A stretch of DNA of 20,561 bases from Deltaproteobacteria bacterium (GCA_005879255.1 VBKY01000010.1:1-20561), one strand, 5' to 3'. Numbered from the stretch's first letter, positions 1 through 6,848 are shown. The notes: generated by a model from the sequence alone, not told the origin. Translations and numbers: made by a program.

Positions 1-762
1 ATCTTGAGCCTAGGCAAGAAGCCGAGGAAAGCGACCGCCGACGAGATCGCGGAGCTGGAAAAGCCGTGGAATCGTTACGCGTCGCCCGGTACGCGTGTGG
101 AGGTCGGCTTTCCCGACGATTTCGAAGGGTCCCAGGTTTGGGGAATCCTCGCCCAGCAGAAAATGCAGAACGGCCTCGATCACATTATGGAGGCGCCCGC
201 CCTCATTCGGAAAATCGTGTGGGCAGCGGAGAACGGCTATGACGCAGTCGTCCAGAGCAACACGTTCGATCCAGGCATCGATGGCGCGCGACTCTCTGTT
301 TCCATCCCCGTCATCGGCCCTTTCCGGACCACGATCCACATAGTTGCGAACTTGGTTGATCGGATCGGCATCGTCGTACCGCTCCCATCCCACGTTCCCT
401 ATACGTGGCGCTTGCTGCGCACCATGGGCATGAACGGGTTCGTCACCGGCATCCGGTGCCTCGATATCTACGGCTCGGACGTCAAAGAACGGAAGCAGGA
501 AATCACCGACAAAACAGCCGAGCTGATTCGCAGTCTGGTGAACGAAACTGGTGCGCAGGGCGTGATCCCGCTAGGCGCGCTGATTCCCAGCGTAGTTGAT
601 CTCGCGGATCTTCAAGCCATAACCGGCGTGCCGGTTTATAACACCAAGGCGATCTCGGTCCGGGTTGCCGAGATGTGCGTTAGCTTGGGATTGACCCACA
701 GCCCGCTAACCTATCCGCGCGGCAAGCTCAAGTATCAGGATTTCGCCGGCAAGCTAGCTTGA
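1..762 (+). CDS. Asp/Glu/hydantoin racemase-like protein, 5' end possibly outside window
   Basis: This protein resembles the aspartate/glutamate/hydantoin racemase superfamily: two pseudo-symmetric alpha/beta lobes with a loop carrying one catalytic cysteine in each. Visible landmarks are NTFDPGID at residues 86-93, followed by IPVIGP, then IGIVVPL at 121-127 and GVIPLGALIP at 186-195. In active hydantoin racemases the matching loops read roughly CFDDPG and LGCAGM; here threonine 87 and alanine 192 occupy the cysteine positions, so ordinary two-cysteine racemization is doubtful. The first possible start is a TTG at position 4 with no visible ribosome site, and the frame is open to the window edge, so the true start may lie upstream. 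The length of about 252 residues is normal for the family. The family assignment is fairly sure; the activity is unknown. Confidence 0.7.
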   Translation: MLSLGKKPRKATADEIAELEKPWNRYASPGTRVEVGFPDDFEGSQVWGILAQQKMQNGLDHIMEAPALIRKIVWAAENGYDAVVQSNTFDPGIDGARLSVSIPVIGPFRTTIHIVANLVDRIGIVVPLPSHVPYTWRLLRTMGMNGFVTGIRCLDIYGSDVKERKQEITDKTAELIRSLVNETGAQGVIPLGALIPSVVDLADLQAITGVPVYNTKAISVRVAEMCVSLGLTHSPLTYPRGKLKYQDFAGKLA

Positions 763-786
763 CCGCCGCATGCGGGGCGGATTTTC
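763..786 (+). terminator. possible intrinsic terminator after the racemase-like gene
   Basis: A five-pair GC stem (CCGCC at 763-767 with GGCGG at 776-780) begins right after the stop codon and is followed by ATTTTC. The loop contains the self-complementary CCGCATGCGG (766-775). The stem is short and the T-run weak, so this is only a candidate. A further perfect palindrome, AACGCCCGGGCGTT, lies at 811-824. Confidence 0.35.
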
Positions 787-847
787 GACGGCGCACTAAC
801 CTCGCCCCCGAACGCCCGGGCGTTGGTTGCGGACACAAGAGCAGTTG

Positions 848-876
848 GTTTCATCAAGTTTTCGAATAAATGAAAC
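848..876 (-). terminator. weak hairpin downstream of the solute-binding protein gene
   Basis: GTTTCAT (848-854) pairs perfectly with ATGAAAC (870-876) around a 15-base loop just past the stop codon of the minus-strand gene ending at 880. It is AT-rich and has no clear T-run, so it may be a weak terminator or a chance fold. Confidence 0.3.
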
Positions 877-879
877 ACA

Positions 880-1977
880 TTATTTTCCACCAATCCTGGC
901 GCCCTTCTCGACAATGAGTTGATCGAAAAGCTGCACCAGCTCTTTGGCCCGTTCCCCCCATTTCTCCGGTGACGGACTGACTATTCTTCGTTCGCTCAGG
1001 TTGTCAGGGTCTTTGGCATCGATGCGGCCGACCCAACGGCCGTGCCCAGTCATAATGTTCTGGCCCTTCTTGGACAAAAGAAAATCGACAAAAAGGGCAG
1101 CGCCGTGCGGATGGGGCGGATTGGAGGAAACGAAGAGGCCCGCAGGAGCCTTCAACGGCACAAACGGTTCGGGGATAATGTAGTCGATGGGCGCCCCAGC
1201 CATTTTCAACTTAGTCGCTTCTTGCAGGTAGCCATCGACAAACAGCGGAAACTCTCCGGCAGCGACCAACTGCGTAGTCAGGCTGACGCCATTTCTTATT
1301 TGTATGTTCTGAGTTCCGAGCTTCTGAGCAAACACTTTCCCTTTCGCTTCGCCGTAAAAGTCCAGGACCGCCGCCAACCAATCGGAGGCTTCCGCATCCA
1401 TCACGAGTTTTCCTCTCCATTGAGGTTTGAGCAGGTCGTCCATAGACTTCGGAGCTTCTTCGCGACTGACCAACTTTTTGTTGAAGATGAAAACCATCGG
1501 CGTGGCAAAGGCGCTGTTGACGTAGCCGAGCTTATCGTAGAAAGCCTCGCGCAAAAACTTTCGCTGCGGCGTGAAGTAGCGCATGATGGCCTGCTCCTTT
1601 TGGAGGCTATTCAGGAGAAGACTGCGGACTAGCAGGACGTCGTAGAGGTGGGCTTTGCCCCTGTTCTCGGTGAGGACTCGGTTGGCCAATGCGCCCGGAC
1701 TTGAATTAAGGACTCTAACCTTGAGAAAGGGATAATCTGACTCGAAGGCGTTGGTCAAATCGAGGACATTGCTTCGATTCATTCCCGTGTACCATACGAT
1801 GTTCCCTTCCTTTCTTGATTCCTTCTCGAGTCTTGCCTGACGCTCAATTTCAGGTAGCCCATTGATTTCGGCAAGAAGCTTCTCGGCTGTTTTTGCCGCT
1901 CCTTTTTCAGCAACCGAAAGAATCGATGCTGCAAATGCCACACCCGTGACCGTGGCGAGAAAAAATCTGCCGCGCAT
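880..1977 (-). CDS. ABC-type extracellular solute-binding protein, iron(III)/polyamine type
   Basis: This is a 365-residue exported binding protein of the class that captures ferric iron, polyamines or small organic ligands for ABC importers. It has a hydrophobic signal sequence in residues 1-23 (MRGRFFLATVTGVAFAAS). After that come ARLEKESRKEGNIVWYTG, the usual first strand of the fold, a YVNSAFATPMVFIFNKKLV hinge strand, and WRGKLVMDAEASDW. The C-terminal lobe has PHPHGAALFVDFLLS, typical of the family. The start is well supported: AGGAGG lies 5-6 bases before the ATG. No permease or ATPase is adjacent. It resembles the partial protein at 19917-20561 more than the three other iron-type proteins. 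The ligand is unknown, and I see no paired iron-binding tyrosines. Confidence 0.88.
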   Translation of the reverse strand: MRGRFFLATVTGVAFAASILSVAEKGAAKTAEKLLAEINGLPEIERQARLEKESRKEGNIVWYTGMNRSNVLDLTNAFESDYPFLKVRVLNSSPGALANRVLTENRGKAHLYDVLLVRSLLLNSLQKEQAIMRYFTPQRKFLREAFYDKLGYVNSAFATPMVFIFNKKLVSREEAPKSMDDLLKPQWRGKLVMDAEASDWLAAVLDFYGEAKGKVFAQKLGTQNIQIRNGVSLTTQLVAAGEFPLFVDGYLQEATKLKMAGAPIDYIIPEPFVPLKAPAGLFVSSNPPHPHGAALFVDFLLSKKGQNIMTGHGRWVGRIDAKDPDNLSERRIVSPSPEKWGERAKELVQLFDQLIVEKGARIGGK

Positions 1978-2028
1978 TGTTCCCTCCTAACCCGATCGTT
2001 CCATCAGTTCAAGCAAGGGCTTACGCTC

Positions 2029-2158
2029 CGTTCAAAATGTTACGGGGTGACGGCGGTTCCAAACGTTCCAGTGTTCCAGTCGTTCCAGGCTCACGTCCGT
2101 TCAGTGTTCAAAGGTAAACGTTCAAGACCTAACGGCTGTTCAAGGTTCAATGTTCAAG
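2029..2158 (+). repeat. degenerate GTTCCA/GTTCAA short-repeat tract
   Basis: The gap from 1978 to 2289 holds no gene. It contains repeated words: GTTCCA several times at 2055-2088, then GTTCAA-type words to 2158. The run CCTAACGGC followed by three GTTCAA words is shared with 4081-4124. A fragment of a second repeat family (GCGTGAGGC, GGATAAAGGGCAAGG) follows at 2172-2216. Confidence 0.75.
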
Positions 2159-2218
2159 CAAAGATAAACAACGCGTGAGGCACCAGCTATGTAAGGATAA
2201 AGGGCAAGGAAAAACGGA

Positions 2219-2250
2219 TTCCACGTTTCCGGAATTCCGGAAACGTGGAA
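2219..2250. repeat. 32-bp perfect palindrome
   Basis: The 16-base arm TTCCACGTTTCCGGAA is followed directly by its exact reverse complement, with no loop. It lies about 40 bases past the stop of the minus-strand gene ending at 2290. On the minus strand a short T-run (GTTTTTCC) follows a few bases after it, so it could act as a terminator. It could also be a protein-binding site. Confidence 0.85.
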
Positions 2251-2289
2251 ATGAAATCAAAGAGGAAGATCGCTCGGAATACCGGTTTA

Positions 2290-3989
2290 TCATCTCTTGG
2301 TTTTTTTCAGCGGGGGGTAGAAATACTCGTACGTTTCACTCTCGATCTTCTTGATGACCATTGAGTGGGTTTGCCAGGGATCTTTGGCAAATTCCTGGTA
2401 TTTTCCAGGCGCGTTAATTCCCGGGACATGAGGAACCCAATCGTCGCCCACGACTTCATCCGGGTCGCCGTAGCGGGATGCCAAAGCGCGAACTTCCGGG
2501 CTTTTGTACGACGTGAGTTTCCCCCGGTCGATCAATGTCAGCCAACTGTTTTTTGTCCCGCGTATGCGCACACGAAAGGTCGCAAGGACGTTGTGCACGT
2601 GCCACCAGTGGTCGTGCGGCAAGTTGTTTTGCTTTGCGAACTCGATCCATTGTTCGGATTCAGCAGGCTTGTCGGGACCGTGTGTGAGCCCCAAACCGAA
2701 GCCCCAGTGAACGACTCCGGCTTTATTTCGCTCCGATCCGTTTTCGCCCTGCATGTTTTCATCGGGCCGCCTGAAGAATTTCGGATTGGTGCCTATGGCA
2801 GACTCATAAATCCACCATATCCCGGTTCGGTATGAAATGGGTAAGTCGCCTCATTGATCTTTGGGTATTTCAGAAACTCCCGCCAAAGCTCGCCATAAGT
2901 CCCGCCGCCTTTTACCTCAGTCACATAGCCGTTTTTAACATGAACTTCGATTCTCGGAAAAAAGCCGTAATGGTTGCTATCGCCGGCAAAGACTCCGTTC
3001 ACTTTCAAAAGGAATCGCGGGTTGTACTCCTTGCGAAGGGCGGGATATTCCACCCTCGAATAGGGAAATCGCCCGGTGGCGTGATGTGGAAACATATACA
3101 AATGACCCTGCTGGTAAACTCCGCTGGCCCACGCCTGCGCCTGCGTTTCATCGACATCGAACGTGAAGTTGGTGCCTTCCGGGTCGTCCACATGGACCTG
3201 GTCCAACCACGCAACGGGCTCGATGGTTCGTTCTTCGGCAAGCTTCCACACATCTGCCGGAAAGGTAACCGCCTTATTCATAACTTCCCATCGATTGTCG
3301 AGCATGAAGTTGCCCAGGAACTTCTCACCATGCCGTCCTAACATTCTCTTAAGATCACTGCGTCCGCCACTCCGTTGAAAAAAAACCGCTTGGACCTCCG
3401 AATGTTGATCGAGATATTTAACCAACGCTTCGGCAAGGTTTTGGCGGCTCAGTTTTTCGGCGATCGATTTCAACCGTGGATCGATTTCCTTTCCCCTTTC
3501 AAACACTGCTTTGTATAGATCGGGTCGCCTTTCTTTGAGCCATCGCTTTGGCGCCTCAGGATCGGAAAAACGGCCCTCGATCCAGGTTCGCGCCTCAAGG
3601 TAGCCATCCTCGGAAGTAGAATCTCGAGTAGCCTCTTTTGCCCTGCGCGCTTCCTCCCCTTTGACATCCACCAGCTCGTATTCAGGCACGATTTGCACCT
3701 TGACTCGCCGCTCTTCATAGGCGCGCTTGATTGCCTGTAGGACGAGCTCCTCGGCTAAAGTATCGGCTACGAGGAGCACGGTTGTCCCCTCGTTCACGCG
3801 GCCCAATGGGGTTCTACCGCCGGTTTGGCGAACCGCTGCGCGCGCGAACGGCATGATCTCATCGACAGATTTCGGCGACCGCACGTAGGAAGGGAAGCGG
3901 GGCTCGGGATAGTTTCGCTTCTCGGCGCTGACGGCAAGGCCAATGAGAATCACAATGAGAACCCCAGTTGTTATGAGAGATCTCTTCAT
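2290..3989 (-). pseudogene. M29 (aminopeptidase T)-like exported protein, single-base frameshift
   Basis: Two minus-strand frames join into one gene of about 566 residues. The upstream part (3989-2793, 398 residues) begins MKRSLITTGVLIVILIGLAV, a signal peptide or anchor, behind a good GGAGG site. It carries VDDPEGTNFTFDV, resembling the thermophilic metallopeptidase M29 family. Its frame ends in GGFMSLP then stop. One base earlier the alternate frame reads YESAIGTNPKFFRRP and runs into the downstream part (VHWGFGLGLTHG, DHWWHVHN). Adding one T to the TTT run at 2808-2810 restores GGFYESAIGTNP, a typical M29-like junction. The rest looks undamaged, so this is either a recent mutation or a sequence error. 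The family assignment is moderate: M29 peptidases and related non-peptidase metalloenzymes share this fold, and export is unusual for them. Confidence 0.7.
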
Positions 3990-4030
3990 GACACCTCCGG
4001 ATTGCTGAGAGTTGATTCTATGACTTACGC

Positions 4031-4186
4031 GGGTTCAAAGTTCAACGCCTTGCGGCAGTTCAAAGTTCAATGTTCAAAGCCCTAACGGCAGTTCAAGGTT
4101 CAACGTTCAATGTTCAAGGTTCAGGGAAGACGTGAGAGCGTTCAAGACGTTCAAGCTGTTCAACCGCTGCGCTCCGTTCAAAACGT
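4031..4186 (+). repeat. GTTCAA short-repeat tract
   Basis: About a dozen GTTCAA-type words with variable spacers (AAGTTCAA, GGTTCAA, ACGTTCAA) fill this stretch upstream of the minus-strand M29-like gene. The part at 4081-4124 repeats CCTAACGGC plus GTTCAA words also found at 2126-2158. The gap 3990-4422 contains this tract, the element at 4206-4290 and a shorter GTTCAA run at 4307-4340; I see no gene in it. Confidence 0.8.
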
Positions 4187-4205
4187 TACAGGTCAAACTG
4201 GGGCC

Positions 4206-4290
4206 CCGGGTCGGACCTCTGCAAGCTCTTGATCTGTCGAACTCCGCAAGCTTTTTGATTCCCCCAATATAAGTTTGCAAAATAAGCGTC
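4206..4290 (+). repeat. RAYT-left-end-like dispersed element, copy A
   Basis: This copy begins CCGGGTCGGACC and ends CAATATAAGTTTGCAAAATA, matching copy B at 11546-11603 almost word for word. It carries an internal duplication of about 24 bases: the segment from GTCGGACC to CTTGAT (4210-4233) is repeated in diverged form at 4236-4259. It matches the sequence that directly precedes the transposase remnant at 9029. Confidence 0.75.
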
Positions 4291-4422
4291 GCTTTGGACT
4301 TACGCCCGTTCAAGGTTCAATAGTTCAAAAGTTCAAAAAATAGACAAACTCAGACGAGCACCTCCACGTTTTGAGAATCCTCGAAACGCTTTTCACTCGA
4401 TAAATTCGGGCGCCTGGCGAAG

Positions 4423-4626
4423 GTGGCATTAACGTTATATCCTGACCAGAATGAAGAGTCGATTCTTAGAAAGCTCAGTGAAGGGGCAACAAAAGATGAC
4501 TTGCTCGGTGCCTATCCTTGTCTCAAAGTAGAGGATATCCAAGCGGCGATAGGTTATGCTGCGGACGCGTTGGCGCACGAGGAAACCATCATTGTCGCGC
4601 CACCTAAAAAGCGCGTGCGCAGATAA
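4423..4626 (+). CDS. DUF433-like antitoxin, probably shortened at the N terminus
   Basis: This small 67-residue protein resembles the core of DUF433 antitoxins: ILRKLSEGATKDDLLGAYP, then VEDIQAAIGYAADALAHEE. DUF433 proteins commonly pair with DUF5615 toxins, and a broken DUF5615 gene starts four bases after this stop codon. Family members usually begin with about 25 more residues including a GKPVIRGTRI-like motif; that part is absent here, and no ATG lies between the in-frame stop at 4372-4374 and the GTG used as start. A GTTCAA repeat run ends about 80 bases upstream, so the N terminus may have been lost in a repeat-linked rearrangement. I see no good ribosome site at the GTG. The product may be non-functional. 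Confidence 0.6.
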   Translation: MALTLYPDQNEESILRKLSEGATKDDLLGAYPCLKVEDIQAAIGYAADALAHEETIIVAPPKKRVRR

Positions 4627-4629
4627 TCG

Positions 4630-4823
4630 ATGCGCTTTCTGGCCGATGAAACCTGCGATTTCTCGGTTGTGCGTGCGCTTCGTCCCGCGGCGCATGACGT
4701 CACGCGTTTGCCGAAGTTTCGCCACGAGAAGAAGACGATGATGTTAGAGAAATGGCTGTTAAAGACGAGCGAATCTTGATTACGGAAGATAAGGACTTCG
4801 GTCAATTGGTATACGCGGAATGA
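4630..4823 (+). pseudogene. DUF5615 (PIN-like) toxin, N-terminal part, frameshifted and truncated
   Basis: The start MRFLADETCDFSVVRALR matches the N terminus of DUF5615 PIN-like toxins, including the first acidic metal site. After PKFRHEK the frame runs to a TGA at 4777-4779. The neighbouring frame continues the family: EDDDVREMAVKDE then RILITEDKDFGQLVYAE, stopping at 4821-4823. One extra base near 4726-4730 would join the two. The C-terminal part of the toxin is missing at this point, where an inverted GTTCAA repeat begins. A matching C-terminal piece lies on the minus strand at 5002-5169. The gene follows the DUF433-like antitoxin with a three-base gap, the usual antitoxin-toxin order. 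Confidence 0.75.
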
Positions 4824-4850
4824 ACCTTGAACCGGCGTTAGCCTTTGAAC
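4821..4850 (-). repeat. inverted GTTCAA repeat at the toxin break
   Basis: Read on the minus strand, this stretch gives CGTTCAAAGGCTAACGCC then GGTTCAAGGTTCA, the same words as the tracts at 2126-2158 and 4081-4124 but in opposite orientation. It begins exactly where the toxin N-terminal fragment ends. Confidence 0.7.
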
Positions 4851-4946
4851 GGGTCGCGGTTTTAGGGCGAGTTGAAACAGAAGAAATAAAGAAATTTATT
4901 TGACAGGAAATCCTTTGCCTGGCGCAACCTGCCTTCTATCGGGAAC

Positions 4947-4983
4947 AAAAAAACCAGTAAATCTCGCTCCGCGCTTTACTGGG
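4947..4983 (-). terminator. intrinsic terminator downstream of the toxin C-terminal fragment
   Basis: On the minus strand CCAGTAAA (4982-4975) pairs with TTTACTGG (4961-4954) across a 13-base loop and is followed by seven Ts (4953-4947). This is a textbook rho-independent layout. It serves only the minus-strand fragment at 5002-5169, supporting that fragment as the tail of a former gene. Confidence 0.7.
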
Positions 4984-5001
4984 TGACCTCTTCAGCTATA
5001 T

Positions 5002-5169
5002 TCAGCGTCTGGGAATTCCGCCGCTTCGAACTCGTCCCGGTTGCAACACTGTCAAGGTTCCTATTAAACGCCGGCCACGTTGTCTGACCACTTCGACTAC
5101 CGTCTCAGCTAGATTTCGCGGTGCACGAGCCGGGAAGCGAATAAAGATTACTCCACCTGTTCGTCGCAT
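5002..5169 (-). pseudogene. DUF5615 toxin, C-terminal fragment on the opposite strand
   Basis: This 55-residue minus-strand frame reads MRRTGGVIFIRFPARAP and ends TLTVLQPGRVRSGG IPRR. The TGGVIFIRFP strand and the VLQPGRVR ending are characteristic of the last half of DUF5615 PIN-like toxins. It starts where the N-terminal fragment at 4630-4823 leaves off (EDKDFGQLVYAE), with no overlap, so the two pieces together make one toxin. The fragment's upstream edge abuts a GTTCAA repeat (5171-5180), and an intrinsic terminator follows it. The remaining sequence between 4851 and 5001 shows no gene. It may instead come from a second toxin gene, but the complementary break points favour one gene. Confidence 0.65.
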
Positions 5170-5187
5170 CAAAGTTCAAGGGTGAAT

Positions 5188-5270
5188 TAGGCGTGAGGCG
5201 CGAGCCGTGAGGCGTAAGTTAAGAAAAAAATAAAAGGCAAAAAGATAAAGGATGAAAAAAGGCGTGAGGC
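5188..5270 (+). repeat. GGCGTGAGGC composite repeat, longest copy
   Basis: This has GGCGTGAGGCGCGAGCCGTG, an AGTTAAGAAAAAA segment, AAAGGCAAAAAGATAAAGGA and a closing GGCGTGAGGC. The same order of modules, diverged, is found at 17471-17538 and 11611-11667, with a partial copy at 2172-2216. It fills most of the gap before the gene starting at 5361. Confidence 0.75.
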
Positions 5271-5348
5271 ATTGCGTCAAAACCTGAAACAGAATCCTGA
5301 ACTTTGAAACCCGTGCTCTTATGCGATAAGCAAATGCGCATCAACACG

Positions 5349-5354
5349 AAGGAG
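5349..5354 (+). promoter_or_regulatory. ribosome binding site fixing the start at 5361
   Basis: AAGGAG lies six bases before the ATG at 5361. The frame is open further upstream to a TTG at 5304, but those extra 19 residues have no homology-like content and lie before this site. Confidence 0.8.
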
Positions 5355-5360
5355 ACAATT

Positions 5361-6344
5361 ATGAACGCGACTGAGCGGCGCAAGCGCTTTCGTGCAATAC
5401 TGGCAGGTGACGAGTTAGTCTACGCCCCACATGTCTGGGATCCAGTCTCGGCCCGCGTGGCGGAAGACCTGGGGTTCGAGGTGGGTGTTTTCAGCGCGCA
5501 CGCTGCTGAATGGATGGTGACGGGCGGGATAGAAATGTGCCGGGTCACATTGACCGAACTAGCGGAGCAGGCGCGCCGCATTTGCCGCGCCAGCAGCATC
5601 AGCGTCTTGGTGACCGGTCCGTTCGGGTTTGGAAACGCCCTCAACGTCATGCGCGCCGTGGAGGAATTGGAGAATGCCGGGATATCAGCGCTGGGAATCG
5701 AAGACACTGCTCTGCCCTTGACCTTCGGCAGCGTCATGGAGGGTGGGCAGAAACCCGTGTATGACGCCGACTTGAAGGCTGACTCGGATGCCGCTAAGGC
5801 AGTTGACGTATTTAGGCTGATCAACCGCATTGACGATCAACCGATGCTTCCGTTGGAAGAAGCTATCGGCAGGTACAGAGCCGCCCTCGCCGCTCGTCAG
5901 GACCCAAGCTTCGTTATTGGCGCTCGTTCCAACATGTTTGTCGTCGGGGGTACCCAAGAGGCCGTCCGCCGAGCGACAGCCTATGCAAAGGCGGGGGCAG
6001 AGGCGATCTGGTTGACGAGCCCAACCCGTGAGGGGATAGAGGCAGTACACCAGGCGACCAAAGTGCCACTGATCCCGGGTGGTGGTATCTTAAAAGACAC
6101 AACCATACCTGGTAGTCACGAAAAATTCCTTATCACCAACGGTGTGCGCATCGCATCGGCAGGGGGCGCGAACTTCACGACCACCGTGAAAGCAAACTAC
6201 GACGCTCTACTCGCCCTGCGGGACGGTCTACGTGCCGGCAAGTCGATCGACGCGTTGCGACCTCCAGTCCCGTCGGTGGAGATCATGGCTCGGATCATGC
6301 GGGTGTCGCAGGATGATGAGTGGATCAAGAAGTTCATGAACTAG
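5361..6344 (+). CDS. isocitrate lyase/PEP mutase superfamily protein without the metal-binding DxD
   Basis: This 327-residue TIM-barrel protein resembles oxaloacetate decarboxylase/2-methylisocitrate lyase-like members of the PEP mutase/isocitrate lyase superfamily, which cleave or decarboxylate 2-oxo acids with magnesium. The signature NALNVMRAVEELENAGISAL (92-111) is followed by GIEDTALP (112-119) and later VIGARSNMF (185-193) with the conserved arginine. Relatives carry DADTGYGN or DADHGYGN before the NALN segment, and the two aspartates help hold magnesium. Here the same place reads TGPFGFGN (85-92), so both aspartates are gone, while Glu114 and Arg189 remain. No cysteine lyase motif (KKCGH) is seen. 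The gene stands alone on the plus strand. The fold is certain; the reaction is not. Confidence 0.85.
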   Translation: MNATERRKRFRAILAGDELVYAPHVWDPVSARVAEDLGFEVGVFSAHAAEWMVTGGIEMCRVTLTELAEQARRICRASSISVLVTGPFGFGNALNVMRAVEELENAGISALGIEDTALPLTFGSVMEGGQKPVYDADLKADSDAAKAVDVFRLINRIDDQPMLPLEEAIGRYRAALAARQDPSFVIGARSNMFVVGGTQEAVRRATAYAKAGAEAIWLTSPTREGIEAVHQATKVPLIPGGGILKDTTIPGSHEKFLITNGVRIASAGGANFTTTVKANYDALLALRDGLRAGKSIDALRPPVPSVEIMARIMRVSQDDEWIKKFMN

Positions 6345-6365
6345 CCGTCCATCTGCTAGCGCCTT

Positions 6366-6386
6366 TCGGCTGTTCAAGGTTCAAGG
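6366..6386 (+). repeat. short GTTCAA repeat
   Basis: CGGCTGTTCAAGGTTCAAGG lies just past the plus-strand gene ending at 6344, matching the CGGC-plus-GTTCAA core of the tracts near 2.1 and 4.1 kb. Confidence 0.65.
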
Positions 6387-6419
6387 AATAAGATCCGTGC
6401 TCGTGGTTCGGAAAACTAC

Positions 6420-6848
6420 CGTGTCCGTGCTCGTGATTCGTGCCCTACGCTAACGATTAAGCGTCTGGGAGAGACGGTACAGCATCTGAATGACCCGATC
6501 ATAGCCGGCTCTCAGTTCTCGATAAACGTCTTCGCTAATGTACTGCAAGTCTTTCGCCAGCAGGAGCTGATAACATACCTCGCCGGCAGAACCTCTGGCG
6601 ATACCCACGAATTGGCGGTACTCCTTGGTGCCGAGCCGCATGGCGCCTTCCATCAAATTCATTCCGACTGAAGAGGCCGCCCGCCGCATCTGGTCAACCA
6701 GACTAAAGGTCTCTTCCCTTGGAAATTTCTTGGTTAACGAGTACGTCTTCAGTGCCAACTGATGAGCTAGTTTGAAAACGTCGAGGTCTTCCACGCTCTT
6801 CATGTGCTTTCCTCCGAAAAAGGATCACGAACACGTAGCACGAACACG
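6420..6848. mobile_element. possible four-helix-bundle cassette with inverted 23-bp arms
   Basis: The left arm (6420-6442) and the right arm (6826-6848) are near-identical 23-base inverted repeats built from CGTGTTCGTG-like words, differing by about three positions. They enclose one intact gene, 6450-6803. A further CGTGCTCGTGG copy lies just outside at 6396-6406. A similar repeat next to a possible gene end occurs at 17537-17591. S23-family genes are known from intervening sequences of 23S rRNA, which end in inverted stems. Calling this a mobile cassette is an inference. Confidence 0.5.
6450..6803 (-). CDS. four-helix bundle protein (S23/IVP family)
   Basis: This is a complete 117-residue member of the family first found in intervening sequences of 23S rRNA genes. 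The hallmarks are DLDVFKLAHQLALKTYSLTK at the N terminus, FSLVDQMRRAASSVGMNLMEG in the second helix, KEYRQFVGIARGSAGEVCYQ in the third and a final helix ending LYRLSQTLNR. The start is supported by GGAGG seven bases before the ATG. The biochemical role of free-standing members is unknown. The gene is not inside an rRNA gene here; it lies alone between inverted CGTG-rich repeats, which suggests it moves or is kept with them. Confidence 0.9.
   Translation of the reverse strand: MKSVEDLDVFKLAHQLALKTYSLTKKFPREETFSLVDQMRRAASSVGMNLMEGAMRLGTKEYRQFVGIARGSAGEVCYQLLLAKDLQYISEDVYRELRAGYDRVIQMLYRLSQTLNR

Noticed and set aside
1042..1632. 196-codon plus-strand open frame
   Set aside because: It is antisense to the solute-binding protein gene at 880-1977; its composition reflects that gene's codons.
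4031..4186. CRISPR array
   Set aside because: The repeated words are only six to eight bases with irregular short spacers; there are no 25-40 base repeats and no cas genes.
5304..5360. Earlier start for the PEP mutase-family protein, or a promoter TTGAAA at 5304
   Set aside because: The ribosome site at 5349-5354 points to 5361. TTGAAA has no convincing -10 box at normal spacing, only GATAAG at 15 bases.
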